This document shows, in pieces, positions 19,678 through 29,684 of a DNA stretch of 64,000 nt. The notes beneath the pieces were generated by a model. The model saw nothing but the letters and a program-made list of their open reading frames with translations, did no database searches and was not told the origin of the DNA. Position 1 is the first letter of the stretch. Each line of letters begins with the position of its first letter. Source of the stretch: Ceratopteris richardii (Eukaryota > Streptophyta > Polypodiopsida > Polypodiales > Pteridaceae); the NCBI GenBank assembly GCA_020310875.1, contig MU260054.1, positions 884,501 to 948,500 on the forward strand, read 5' to 3'. The position numbers and the translations under genes were made by a program.

Positions 19678-22218
19678 TCATTCTTCATCAGCATCAGCCT
19701 CAGTGTCATCAGTATCCTCCAGAAGTTCTTGCTCAATCTCATAATCCACTTCATTTCTTTTCTTGAATAATTTTATCCTCTTTCCTGCAATCAAAGATCT
19801 CAAAGGAGTATTGTCTAACTCACGAAGCGCATACGTACCATTTTCAAACACAGACGTAACCACATACGGCCCAAACCATCGTTTAGTCGATTTCTTCCTA
19901 GCATCATACTGAGTATCGAATGTACTGTCGTACACCAACACCCAATCATCTACCTCAATCCTATGTGGTCGGAGTCGATGGGTTTTGTCAAAATAGATCT
20001 TATTCTTTAGCCTTGACTCCTTTAAGTTTTGGACTGCTTCTTTCAACTTTTCATTTCCTTGTTCTAACTGCTTTATTCTCAATGATAATAACTCTTCTCT
20101 CGTCATACCATCATTCCATGGGAGCGTCAACCATGTCACTATCTGAGTCTGGATGGGGAAGACTGGTTTCTGACAATACATTAATTCAGCAGGCATGAAT
20201 CCTGTGGACCGAGTGTAAGTCATCCTATCAGCCCATAACGCGAACGGAAGAAACCTAGGCCACTGCTTGATGTCATCGCTGCAAGCCTTAGAGATCGCCT
20301 TCACAATGGAAGGGTGACCTCTCTCGATTTTCCCATTTGCCTCTGGATTATAGGCAGTGGTGAGAGACAATCGAATTCCATGACGATCAAAGAACTCTTT
20401 TGCCTCTCTCGCATCCAACTCTCCCCTGTCCGCAACCACTTTCTCAACATATCCGAATCTTGAGATCACTTCTTCTAAAAGGAATTTGCATACATTATAA
20501 GTAGTCTTCGTACGAAGAGCTCGACCTTCCACATGGTTGTTCAAGTCCTCTCTGGCAAGTATAATGTATCTCATCTTATCTATCCCTTTGGGCATGGTTA
20601 CAAGGTCGACCACCCACTTGTAATGGATACAAGGAGGGTAAGTCGGATGTAACGGGTCTCTGTGCCTAACTGATGAATGCACCTGGCATGTAGCACAAGT
20701 GTCTACAAAATCTCTCACACTTACATAAATCCCTGGCCACCAGTAGGCTTCCCTAATCTTCTCATATGTAGCAAAGAATCCTTTGTGACCTGCCCATAAG
20801 GTCTCGTGCATCTCTCTCATCACCTTGCTCTGAAGACTCCTAGAACTTAGTATCCTCTGTGGACTCTTCACCTTGCCTTTAGCATGTCGCCAAATAAGCC
20901 CGTCCTTCAAGAAAAAGTTGTAAGACTTTTTCCTGATGGATCTACACTTATTTGTGGACCAGCCTCGGGAAGGTTTCAGAGTACTCAGATATCTCCCTAT
21001 ATCTCTCCACTCACCATCATACTCATTCTCTCGGAACTGCTCATATACATACACCAATGGATCGTATCTCATCATATGTATATCCCTTTCTACCTTATCA
21101 TCATCATCAGACTCATCATCAAACTTTGCTCTTGAAAGCATATCAGCCACTGTATTCGACTTCCCAGCTATGTGTACAAATGCAGGATTTATAAACTTTA
21201 TATAAGAGATCCATCTAAGCATAGCAATATCCGGAGATGAACAATTTGCAATCATGCCAATCAGTGGAAGACAGTCAGTCTCAACTATCACATTCGCCCC
21301 AATGAAATACTCTTTATCGCTCTTTAAAGCAGTCACTAATCCCCATAACTCTCTCTTAATCTGTGGATATTTTCTTTGGGTATCATGTAGGATCTTAGCA
21401 CCAAAGCGCACTGCATATCTCTGCCCCTCATCATCATCTTGCCCTATGACCCAGCCTATGCCAATAGGACTGGTATCAACGGTCAAAATGATAGGTCTCT
21501 GACCTGAATAGTCAACACGCTTCAGAATCGGAGCTTCAATTAGCAGTTGCTTTAGTTTACGCATAGCTCTCGACTGTTTCTCTGTCCATACAAACTTCTT
21601 TCTCTTTCTCAGGAGATCATATAAGGGGTTCGCAACGTGAGCAAAGTGAGGAATCCATATCACATAGAATACACAGGCTCCTAGAAACCTTCTCACCTCA
21701 CTGACATTACGACACACTTCAGAGATCCTGCTAATGACCTCAACTTTCTGCGGGTACGGCTTGCGGCCATAATGTCCACACAGATGTCCTACAATGAGGA
21801 CCTCATCAACGCCAAAAACCGATTTCTCTAAAGAAAGTGTTAGCCCCACATCTTCAAACCTCTCAAAGATCTTCTCACAATCAGCAATATGATCTCTCAC
21901 AAGCTTTCTACATCCTGAAGCATCTAAACTCACATCTTTCACTCTTTCCTCACATCCCTTTATCGGAACATCATCAATGAATGGCATAGTCACAGATGGT
22001 ATAAAGTCTCGTAAAACCAGATTCATGGCATTCATCATGTGAGCCACAGAATTTGTCGCTCCCTGCGGCAAAGTACACATGCGTACAAGGCCCAGTGGAG
22101 TCCTCATGGTCGTAATGTCTCTACTCTCCATAGCCAACTTAAACTGGTCATAACCTGAATATAGGTCTCCCATAGAGTAGATGGAATGCCCAGCAAACGC
22201 CTCAGCAAACTCATCCAC
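19678..22218 (-). pseudogene. Element B pol fragment: RT, RNase H, integrase
   Basis: An open stretch of 846 codons. The N-terminal end is RT (SIYSMGDLYSGYDQFKLAM, TLPQGATNSVAH) with the catalytic motif written FIDD rather than the common Y-x-DD. RNase H follows (LTVDTSPIGIGWVIGQ). The integrase has an H2C2 finger (HETLWAGHKGF ... CATCQ), a core with VVADRGELDA and YNPEANGKIERG, and a C-terminal module ending GTYALRELD and GKRIKLFKK. It ends in acidic residues. The family is Ty3/gypsy-like but clearly distant from G1, whose RT and integrase differ at most motifs. Part of a broken element. Confidence 0.85.
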
Positions 22219-22240
22219 TATGGGTCCTGTCCCTACATTT

Positions 22241-22672
22241 CTAAAATTTGACTTTATTCACAGGTTGCAGATCCTGAATGAAACGAAGCTTCCCATTTTT
22301 CTTAGGCACAGTAAACCACCTATTTGAATATGGAGCCGAGGAGGGTTCCAATATCCACATGGAAATCTTTTCCTTTAGCAACCTCATCAGCTCAGGTAAG
22401 TGAGCCTTTGGGACTGGTATAGGCCGGATATTCCATGGTATATGTGGCACTGTAAAGATAATCATGGGAGGTACTTGTTTCGGGTCTGCACAACCTATCT
22501 TATGTGGAAAAAGTGAAAATGCTTTTTCATGTTTCTTAATAACTTCAATAAATTTCTTTTTCTCTTCTTCTCTCAGAAACAATTTCTCTCCAAACTTGAT
22601 CTCTTTAATAGTCTGATCAGTGAAATGATGCCCTATGAGCTCTCGTCGTCTCAGCATAGGTTCATCTGACAC
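22241..22672 (-). pseudogene. Element B RT N-terminal fragment
   Basis: A 143-codon stretch with the start of the RT domain: VPHIPWNIRPIPVPKAHLPE, then APYSNRWFTVPKKNGKLRF and QDLQPVNKV, the usual RT motifs before the palm. It matches the equivalent fragment of element C near 43.9-44.1 kb. Confidence 0.8.
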
Positions 22673-22798
22673 TCATAGATACTTTTCATGACTATCTTCT
22701 GGCAATGGCTGAGCTATAGGCTTCACTTTTTTATCCACAGTCTTATACTTTGTATTTACACTTGCTTCATGCTCTCTCATAAACTCCTTAATCATCTC

Positions 22799-23008
22799 CT
22801 ACTCTTGGATAGAGCTGAGCATAATGATTTCTGATTTCTCATTTCTCTCAAATGCCTGCTCAAGCACTTCCAGAGAAGTCGAACTTCTCTCCAACTCGAT
22901 CACATCTTCAATCTTCTCGTCAGCTAACATCATTCCTAAATCCTTATAGTATCTCTCATGAACTTTTCTGAATTTATTTGAAACATTTTCTTTCTTTAAG
23001 CATAGCAA
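22799..23008 (-). pseudogene. Element B linker fragment between protease and RT
   Basis: A short open stretch (about 69 codons, ending IIMLSSIQE) matching the C element stretch at 43.42-43.62 kb (KYLKNKGDLLMDETIEHVIE against RYYKDLGMMLADEKIEDVIE here). This is a family-specific linker with no known domain. Confidence 0.65.
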
Positions 23009-23109
23009 CTTGAATGCAGATGAATAAACAGAAAAACTTTCAAATCTTTGTACAGAATCATGCGAGACATCAAACCAACTCCCACTGTTGTCTCGCTCAA
23101 CAGTGGATC

Positions 23110-25740
23110 CTAACAGAAATTTTGATCAGCAGAAGCTCCATACTCTCCAACAGGCATACACTCATCATGGTCATGTGAATTAATAGGTTTCTTTCTTATA
23201 TTCTTTCTATTCGTGGAGTGATTTGGACACACAATCATCACTTGCAAAGAATGTAGACCAGATCTAGAACGGATTTGTGCATAGGCAGATCCATCATCCA
23301 TGGCCTTAGTCTCCATTCTTACCTCAGCTATGAAGGGCTGCCCAAGGATAGCCTCATATGAACAATGGTCCTGGACAAAGAAGTGAAATTCCTCAGAAAT
23401 CCCACCTATGGTCACAGGCACAAAGGCGCATGCCCCAAGCAGTGCTCCTGAACCATTATCCGCTGTCCTCATCCTCCATCCATGATCTTTATCAATCGGC
23501 CACCTAAACTTATCATAGAGCTTCTTAGAAATCACATTTATCTCTGACCCTGAGTCAATCAAGGCCAGAGCAAAACATGACTCCTCGTTGCTCCCTAACT
23601 TTATCTTCATCTCTGGAGTTCCTCTCGCCCAAAAGGTCCTGCTAAACTCACTTTCTGTCTTCCTCATTTCATCATCAGGTATGGTAGGACCTAGAGAATT
23701 TTTATGACACCTGGCAACCTCATCATCATCATCATCAGATGTATCACTCAATGTAACTGCTTCATTTGTCACTTGAATATCTTCAGGTGCTTCTTCCATC
23801 TCTACATCTTCAGGTAGTGGAAACCTCTTTCTCTTAACCAGCTTTATAAAACTGTCCTTGAACTCAGGCTTCGCTATGGAGAAGACCTGCTCCAAGGACA
23901 TGGTCACTTGGCTCTTTAGTAAAATGTCATTTAATATTTCTCTTGCATCATTTTTCCTTTCCAACTCAGAAATTAATACAGCCTTTGGAGTTCTCTTCTT
24001 TTTCTTCTTCTTTTCTTTGTCAGCCTCTTGAATACTTTCTTGAATTTCATCTTTCTTTTGAACCGGTTCAGGTTCTTTCTCTTTCTCCTTAGTCAGTTCT
24101 TGAATCTTAGTTGGCCCAGCCGGCCTCTTTCCCTCTCTTATCTCTTTCTTCTTTGCCTCTTCCTTTGAAACAACAGGCTCTTTGAATTGTACTTTCCTTT
24201 CTGGCTCTTTAGCCTTTTCTTCGGCCTCTTGGCTTTGCTTTCTGGTCACTCTTCTTTTTGGCTCAGTCTCTTCCTGACTCTCATCTCTCTTCCTCTTTTC
24301 CTCGACATTGGCTATATGGGAATAGACCGAGGATTCTTCAACAGGAGACTTCCAGGCAGTCTTCTGCATAATGGCATCCCTAGCCCTCACTAAAGCCTCA
24401 ATGGAATAATTTCTTTGGGGTCGAGGTCTAGGCACTTTTTCATCTTCTTCCTCAACAGGTTCTAATCGTGCAGCTGATGTACTTGCATTATTGCCAGATA
24501 AATCTTCATAAAACTTCTTCATCCCCCCCTTTCCCCAATTCACAGGTAGAGGAAGGCGGGTCCTGAAGTCACATAACTTCTTATCAATATCTATCACCAG
24601 TTGATGTTCTTTTGCTAGCTTAAGCTCTTCAGAGGCATATGAAAAATGCTCTTGTGCATCACACCATACGCATCTCTTAGCCCCTCCAAACCCACCAGTC
24701 GCTCGTCTCTCAAAAGGTCCAGTGTTTCTTTGAAATGTGGTTTGCATTGGTGGTGTAGGTATCTGTTGGGCAACAGGCTGCACTAGAGGTGCAGGCTGTG
24801 GCATCACATAGCCTTGCATATTTGGAACGGGCATAGTGCCTCTCTGTAATGTATCTACATAACTCGTACTCGCCTGAGGAGGAGTGGGGTCCTGATATCC
24901 CATAGAATTAACTTTATTGTGAATACTCGCCATTTCTTTTGACATAGACGCTTGCATTGTAATAAGATTCTCTATCTGTCGATTGAGAATCTCAACCTGT
25001 AGCTCTATTGGCGATCGCGAAGTGGATGCAACGTTAGCAAAAGCTGACGTTGCAGGCACATTCGGAATTGCCGGAAGTGGAGCTTCCCTAGGCGGTTGTG
25101 GTGTTACCACTGCAGGTCTATCATATAACACCGCCTGGCGTTGCCTCATTTGGGCAACCGCTTCTACCTCTCTCCTCACTACACCCCAATCTTCAGTCAA
25201 TCCAAATCTCTTCCCAGGCTCTTCAATCCTCCTTTCGACCTCAGTCCTGTCTTCAAGACTTAAGATCCTAAGGAAAGATATAACTAGATCAGGTTTCAAA
25301 GCATCTAAATCGGCCTGTGGAAGTTGTTCATATCTTCTCAAGAACTCATTCAAAAGTTGAGTGAGGGATGCAGTGGGCTTCGGAGAGCTTATCCACCGCA
25401 AGAACCCTTCTCTGTTGTGTTGGGAAAAGTCTTCTAGATAAAAGAGTTTATGCAATTCCTTTCTGAACTCAGCCCAAGGCTTTGCAATATGCACTGTAAT
25501 AGGGGCTAAAATGGATCCTGATACTACCCGTGTGAAGTAATGTGTAAACACATCTTCGGGTAGACCATAAATCCGTGCCTGTTCCTCAAAAACATCTAGG
25601 TACTCGGTTATGTTCAAGCCTGTAAACTTCCCTTTTTCTCTCAATACTGCTTGGACTACGCGAGCCCCTTGTTTCTCTATTACCATTTCCTTGAATATAT
25701 CCTCCATCTCTCTTCTCTGCTCTGTCCTAGAATGTAGCAC
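23110..25740 (-). pseudogene. Element B gag and protease fragment
   Basis: An 876-codon stretch; the first methionine of the conserved part is in MEDIFKEM. Residues about 10-210 are a capsid-like gag domain (ITEYLDVFEEQARIYGLPED, LEDFSQHNREGFLRW). A Pro/Gln-rich linker follows, then a single loose zinc-binding-like site (CVWCDAQEHF), a long Lys/Glu-rich region, and a retropepsin near the end (LALIDSGSEINVIS, then AILGQPFIAE). It has the same domain order as element C at 40.2-43.3 kb. Confidence 0.82.
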
Positions 25741-26224
25741 AAGGTCTAGTGTAAGTGGTTCAACTATCTCTCTAAGCTCAGAGTAGAGATCAGAGAAGAG
25801 GCTTGATGAGTCACGAGCCAGGAGGTAAAGGTCAGTCTAAGCTCTCTGATTTGCCTAGGCCAAAGTCTAGTCGAACTGTCCTCTCTTCGATTCCGAAGAT
25901 TTCAATGTATTTTCCCCCTTTTTGTGATAAGTTTTCTAATGTTCTATCTAAGCTATGAAATCAGTAAATCCCTAGTCTTAGCAAGAAAAAAAGTGCTCAC
26001 ACGTATGGACTAAACTAATGCAAAGCGTGGATGTTTAAACGCAGACAGCAAGACAGTCTTTCTGTTTCAGCAGTGTATGTGAAGCAATGCAAAATTTCAA
26101 ATAACTTGAAGTGCTAGTACCTGGAAATCTCTGTCCGATGCCGAGGTTCTTGTCTCTTTCTTCAAGGAGTAGGTGACGCGATGAGGATCATCGGGCAACC
26201 GCCTCGCTTCACGTCGGGTTCAGG
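25741..26224 (-). other. Element B leader
   Basis: About 480 bp between gag and the 5' LTR remnant, with no coding signal. Next to the LTR the minus strand reads CCTGAACCCGACGTGAAG, the position of a primer site; it corresponds to TTTGGTGAACCTGATGTGAAG in element C. I cannot assign the tRNA. Confidence 0.55.
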
Positions 26225-26267
26225 TGTCGGGAAGACGGAGGTCGTGGCGGGAAGCCGACACCTGGGT
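26225..26267 (-). repeat. Remnant of the 5' LTR of element B
   Basis: Only the inner end of the LTR remains, starting TGTCGGGAAG on plus, before LINE-derived sequence begins at about 26268. It contains a perfect 10-bp inverted repeat, CAGGTGTCGG (26221-26230) and CCGACACCTG (about 26255-26264). Confidence 0.6.
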
Positions 26268-26803
26268 ATCTACCTTTGATAAAACCTTTTTGGTCCTCAC
26301 AAAGCCATGACTTTAAATGAAAAGAGATTCTGTTGGTGATAACTTTTGCAATTATCTTGTATCCTGTTTGGAGCATGGTAATTGGTCTCCAGTTTTCAAT
26401 TTTGTTCTTATCTCCCCTTTTGTGGATTAACTTGATGACTCCATTATTAAGACACTCAGGGAGGGCACCGAAGGAGAGAACCTCTTGCCACACCAGATGT
26501 AGTGGGGTGGCCACCTCATGTTTGAAGGACTTGAAAAACTCATTGGTGAGGCCATCAGGACCTGGGCTTTTCCCATTGGGAAGAGCATCAATAACCTCGA
26601 TAATTTCATTCTCGAAAATGTTAGCATCCAGCAGAGAAATCATGTTCTGTGGGATTCTAGCTTGAGCAACCCTAGAGATGGTTGCCATGGAGTCACGCCT
26701 ATGCGGGGAAAGAGGAGTCGAGACGCCGAGAAGATGGGTAAAGTGCTTGACGATGATAGATCTATTCTCAACTTCCGTGCTACATTCGGTTCCATTGTCG
26801 TCG
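26268..26803 (-). mobile_element. LINE ORF2 fragment (RT N-terminal part)
   Basis: A 536-bp piece on the minus strand, nearly the same sequence as 35818-36354 of the large LINE. It encodes RT motifs NGKSPGPDGLTNEFFKSF, VWQEVLSFGALPECLNNG and ENWRPITMLQTGYKIIAKV. It is cut on both sides: by the B LTR remnant on the left and by the HSBP-linked segment on the right, with no poly-A and no visible target duplication. It is therefore a rearranged piece, not a fresh insertion. Confidence 0.85.
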
Positions 26804-27115
26804 ATATTTGTTCTTGCTTTCTTCCCTCTTCTCTGTGACTTTTAACGTTGCATATGCAGATAGGATATCAGAGAGAAAGTGGAGGAATTTAGAAAGTGAA
26901 ATTTTAGAAATCGACTGCACATTATGCATGTGAAGGAACTGAGCAACCTCGCTTCATTTCCATGTGAAGATATACTTCACGTGAGCGGAAGAGTAATGTG
27001 ACCTTGCTGTGCCAGTTTGGTAGATCGCCATATACTCTACGTTCGTGATGACTTGTAGGAATTTAAATTATGAGCTCCAGTTCGTAACACGAAAAGCGTT
27101 GATTGTACAGGAGTT
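26804..27115 (+). repeat. HSBP-linked segment copy 1, left part
   Basis: Matches 47697-48050 closely (for example the shared stretches AGAAATCGACTGCACATT and GAGCTCCAGTTCGTAACACG). Copy 2 also holds a local duplication of TTCCATGTGAA...GTAATGTGACC that copy 1 lacks. Homology starts exactly at the LINE fragment junction and breaks at 27115, where the large LINE inserted; it resumes at about 37260. It contains no ORF. Confidence 0.85.
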
Positions 27116-27535
27116 TTTTTTTTAAATAAAAAGGAAGTTCGGCCTTAGCCTAATCTCCCGGACTTTAATTAAAATAAAGAAAAAAAGTTACAAGTGAGTG
27201 GGACTAGTGCCCATGGGACCCCCCAAATCCCACAATGCAGGGAGGAGTATGGCAAGCTAGAGGGCATTACAAATGAGTCGGATAAATTTATCATCACCTC
27301 ATGTGGGACCCATTTGGGTTTCAACTTGTTGTTTTCGAGGAGATAAATATAGTGATGTCTAAACGGTGGAGATCTCTTATCTCGTGAGATTCTTTTACCA
27401 AGGAGAAACAAGGATTTCTCGATCGACCATTCCTTAGGAGTTTGGCCAAAATTGACAGCACATCACTCCCTCCAAATCTTCCAGAGAGTCTCACCTCTGA
27501 TGGCATTCCACAACCTCGATGAGCAGCCGACCACC

Positions 27536-27862
27536 TCACCCAACATCACCTATTGCCAGTTGATTTGGTTTGTGACTCTCAATACTCTGGTCACGTGACG
27601 CCAGATAACACGGGACTTGGGGCAGTTGAAGAATAGGTGAGCTAGATCTTCGATGCACCGAATGGCAACGCTTGCACCATGGTGGCACACCACATATTTT
27701 GTTAGCCCTTGCATTGGACCAGATACCTTTATGCAAGATTTTCCACATGAGAACGGACTTTTTGACCTCAATTAGGGGGTGCCAGATATACATGAATTTT
27801 AGTTCCCACCGAAGTTTGGTCCAAGAAAGGCACCATCTCTTGTTAAGAGTGTGGCGAACATC
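27536..27862 (-). pseudogene. LINE ORF2 C-terminal zf-RVT domain
   Basis: Minus-strand coding of the zinc-binding domain found after RT in plant L1 elements: SWTKLRWELKFMYIWHPLI, VKKSVLMWKILHKGIWSNA, then CGVPPWCKRC. The frame changes within this piece, since the downstream HLFFNCPKSRVIWRHV stretch lies in another frame near 27560-27690, so it is decayed. The copia insertion at 27868 separates it from the rest of ORF2. Confidence 0.75.
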
Positions 27863-27867
27863 CACAT

Positions 27868-28881
27868 TGATGGAGAGTGTTAATCTCCAAAAGAACAAGT
27901 TGACCTTGAATTTAGATCACCTCTATATCAAGATCAACTTTAGACTCCACCTAATTTAGAGAATCTTCACCAAATTATCAGAAAATTGATTATTCTGAAA
28001 AATTCAATTTCTCAGAAAAATCTGCTGCAGATTAATCACTCATTGACTAATCAATTCTGTAAAGTTTTTGATAAAACTTTGTACAACTCTTCGCCTTGAG
28101 ATTGCGCAACTTTATCAAGTTAAATTTCTCAAAATGATTGAGTATACTTTGAGAAATCATACAAACAAGTTACCTATGTGTAAAACACCTTCTCTGCAGT
28201 AGCGACTTTGACACCTGTAACTTCTTAGCACTGGTTCTCACAATGTCGAACCCGTTTGATCAAGATCTTTTAGCCATAGATGGCTTACCTTCCAACTTAG
28301 ATTTTAAGCCCTCACTTGTGTAAAACTTTACACCACACACTGAGAAATCTTCATTTCTCTGAACATGAAATCTGCGCCAGTTTTGTCGACTCTCAGAACA
28401 TCTTCACATATGAATGTTCCTAAACAAAATTCTCTCAGCCTGATTGCAATTAACCTCTCAAATTCTAGCCATAGATAGATTAGCTATGGACTTAGATAAG
28501 TGCAAAAGGATTCCTCAAAAGATTAAACACAGAAGGAGAATGGGAGAGAAGATCGACGCGCAGAAATCTACAACATTTTCTTCTTCATTACTTTTCATGC
28601 ATATGGTTGATGATACATACAATGTTCATCACCTATCACCTATTGTCTTCTCTATCTGATCTATATCACTCTCTCTTACTACGAATACATATCTGTAGAT
28701 ATATATACGAGTCTAACTCATCATCCTTTTCAAAATACATTGAACTATTTACAAGAGTAATATACAAAAGAAACATTTCTGATTCTATTCTCTTCCTTTG
28801 AAAATAATCTTCATCCTTCCACATATCTTTTCACTTTTGGTCTTCATGTAATCACTTATTGATGATTGCTCTGCTCCAACA
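27868..28881 (-). repeat. 3' LTR of Copia-1
   Basis: 1014 bp. A TATATATA box lies on minus at about 28696-28703. Identical to the other LTR except for about three substitutions. Confidence 0.95.
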
Positions 28882-28897
28882 GCTCCCCCTCAATCTT
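28882..28897 (-). other. Polypurine tract of Copia-1
   Basis: AAGATTGAGGGGGAGC on the minus strand, directly next to the 3' LTR. Confidence 0.85.
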
Positions 28898-29675
28898 CAA
28901 TTGTGATTACCTGCATCTTCTTTATTCCTGCCATATCTTTAAACCTCTGCAACTTAGGTCCATCCAAACTTTTAGTCATCATATCTGCAAGTTGATCTTT
29001 TGTAGGGGTGTGTATGACTTCAATTTCCTTCTCAATGACCTTCTCTCTCAGGAAATGATACTGTATTTCAATATGCTTAGTTCTAGCATGAAACACAGGA
29101 TTAGCTGCCAAGTATAAAGAACTCATGTTGTCTCCACAAACAATGGGAGTACTTTGAACAACATCAAAAACTTTCATAAGTGTCTTTAGCCATATTACCT
29201 CCTTTGCAGCTTCCACCATACCTTTATATTCTGCCTCTGTAGATGACAAAGCAACTGTATGTTGCTTCTTAGAACACCATGAAATCAATTTGTCTCCTAC
29301 ATAGCACAAGTATCCATGTGTTGATCTTCTATCATCCACATTACCTGCCCAATCTGCATCACTATATATCTTCACTCTTGTATCAGAAGTAAATCCATAG
29401 TACAACCCTTCTCTGAGTGTACCCTTGATGTACCTAAGTACTCTTTGTCCTGCAATCCAATGTTCCTTTCTAGGACAATGCATAAATTGTGAAAGCACAC
29501 CAACTGCATATGACAAATCAGGCCTTGTCAATGTAGCATAAATCAAGCTACCAACTAAACTTTGATAGAGTTTCATGTCTCTGAACTCTTCTCCTCCAAA
29601 CCTAGACAATTTATGGTTCACTTCCAAAGGTGTTGGTGCAACCCTGCAATCTTCCATTTTAAATTTGGTTAGCAA
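28890..29675 (-). CDS. Copia-1 RNase H part
   Basis: A 261-residue stretch: end of the RT thumb region (YQSLVGSLIYATLTRPD), then copia-type RNase H with YSDADWAGNVDDRRST, VALSSTEAEYKGM and the terminal DQLADMMTKSLDGPK signature. It reads up to the polypurine tract, as usual for copia elements. Confidence 0.85.
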   Translation of the reverse strand: MLTKFKMEDCRVAPTPLEVNHKLSRFGGEEFRDMKLYQSLVGSLIYATLTRPDLSYAVGVLSQFMHCPRKEHWIAGQRVLRYIKGTLREGLYYGFTSDTRVKIYSDADWAGNVDDRRSTHGYLCYVGDKLISWCSKKQHTVALSSTEAEYKGMVEAAKEVIWLKTLMKVFDVVQSTPIVCGDNMSSLYLAANPVFHARTKHIEIQYHFLREKVIEKEIEVIHTPTKDQLADMMTKSLDGPKLQRFKDMAGIKKMQVITIED

Positions 29676-29684
29676 ATTTTTAAG

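Larger units (their letters stand above)
4211..26267 (-). mobile_element. Old Ty3/gypsy element B, host of G1
   Basis: A broken Ty3/gypsy-like element on the minus strand, with gag/protease, RT, RNase H and integrase in that order. Its 3' untranslated part (4949-5510 and 19014-19677) is split by G1, shown by the CCCGA duplication on both sides of G1. Its 5' LTR is cut to about 43 bp (26225-26267) where a LINE fragment abuts. The inner LTR end (TGTCGGGAAG on plus at 26225) and the following CTTCACGTCGGGTTCA match the corresponding part of element C. The coding part has about three breaks. It is older than G1 and the two copia elements. Confidence 0.75.
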
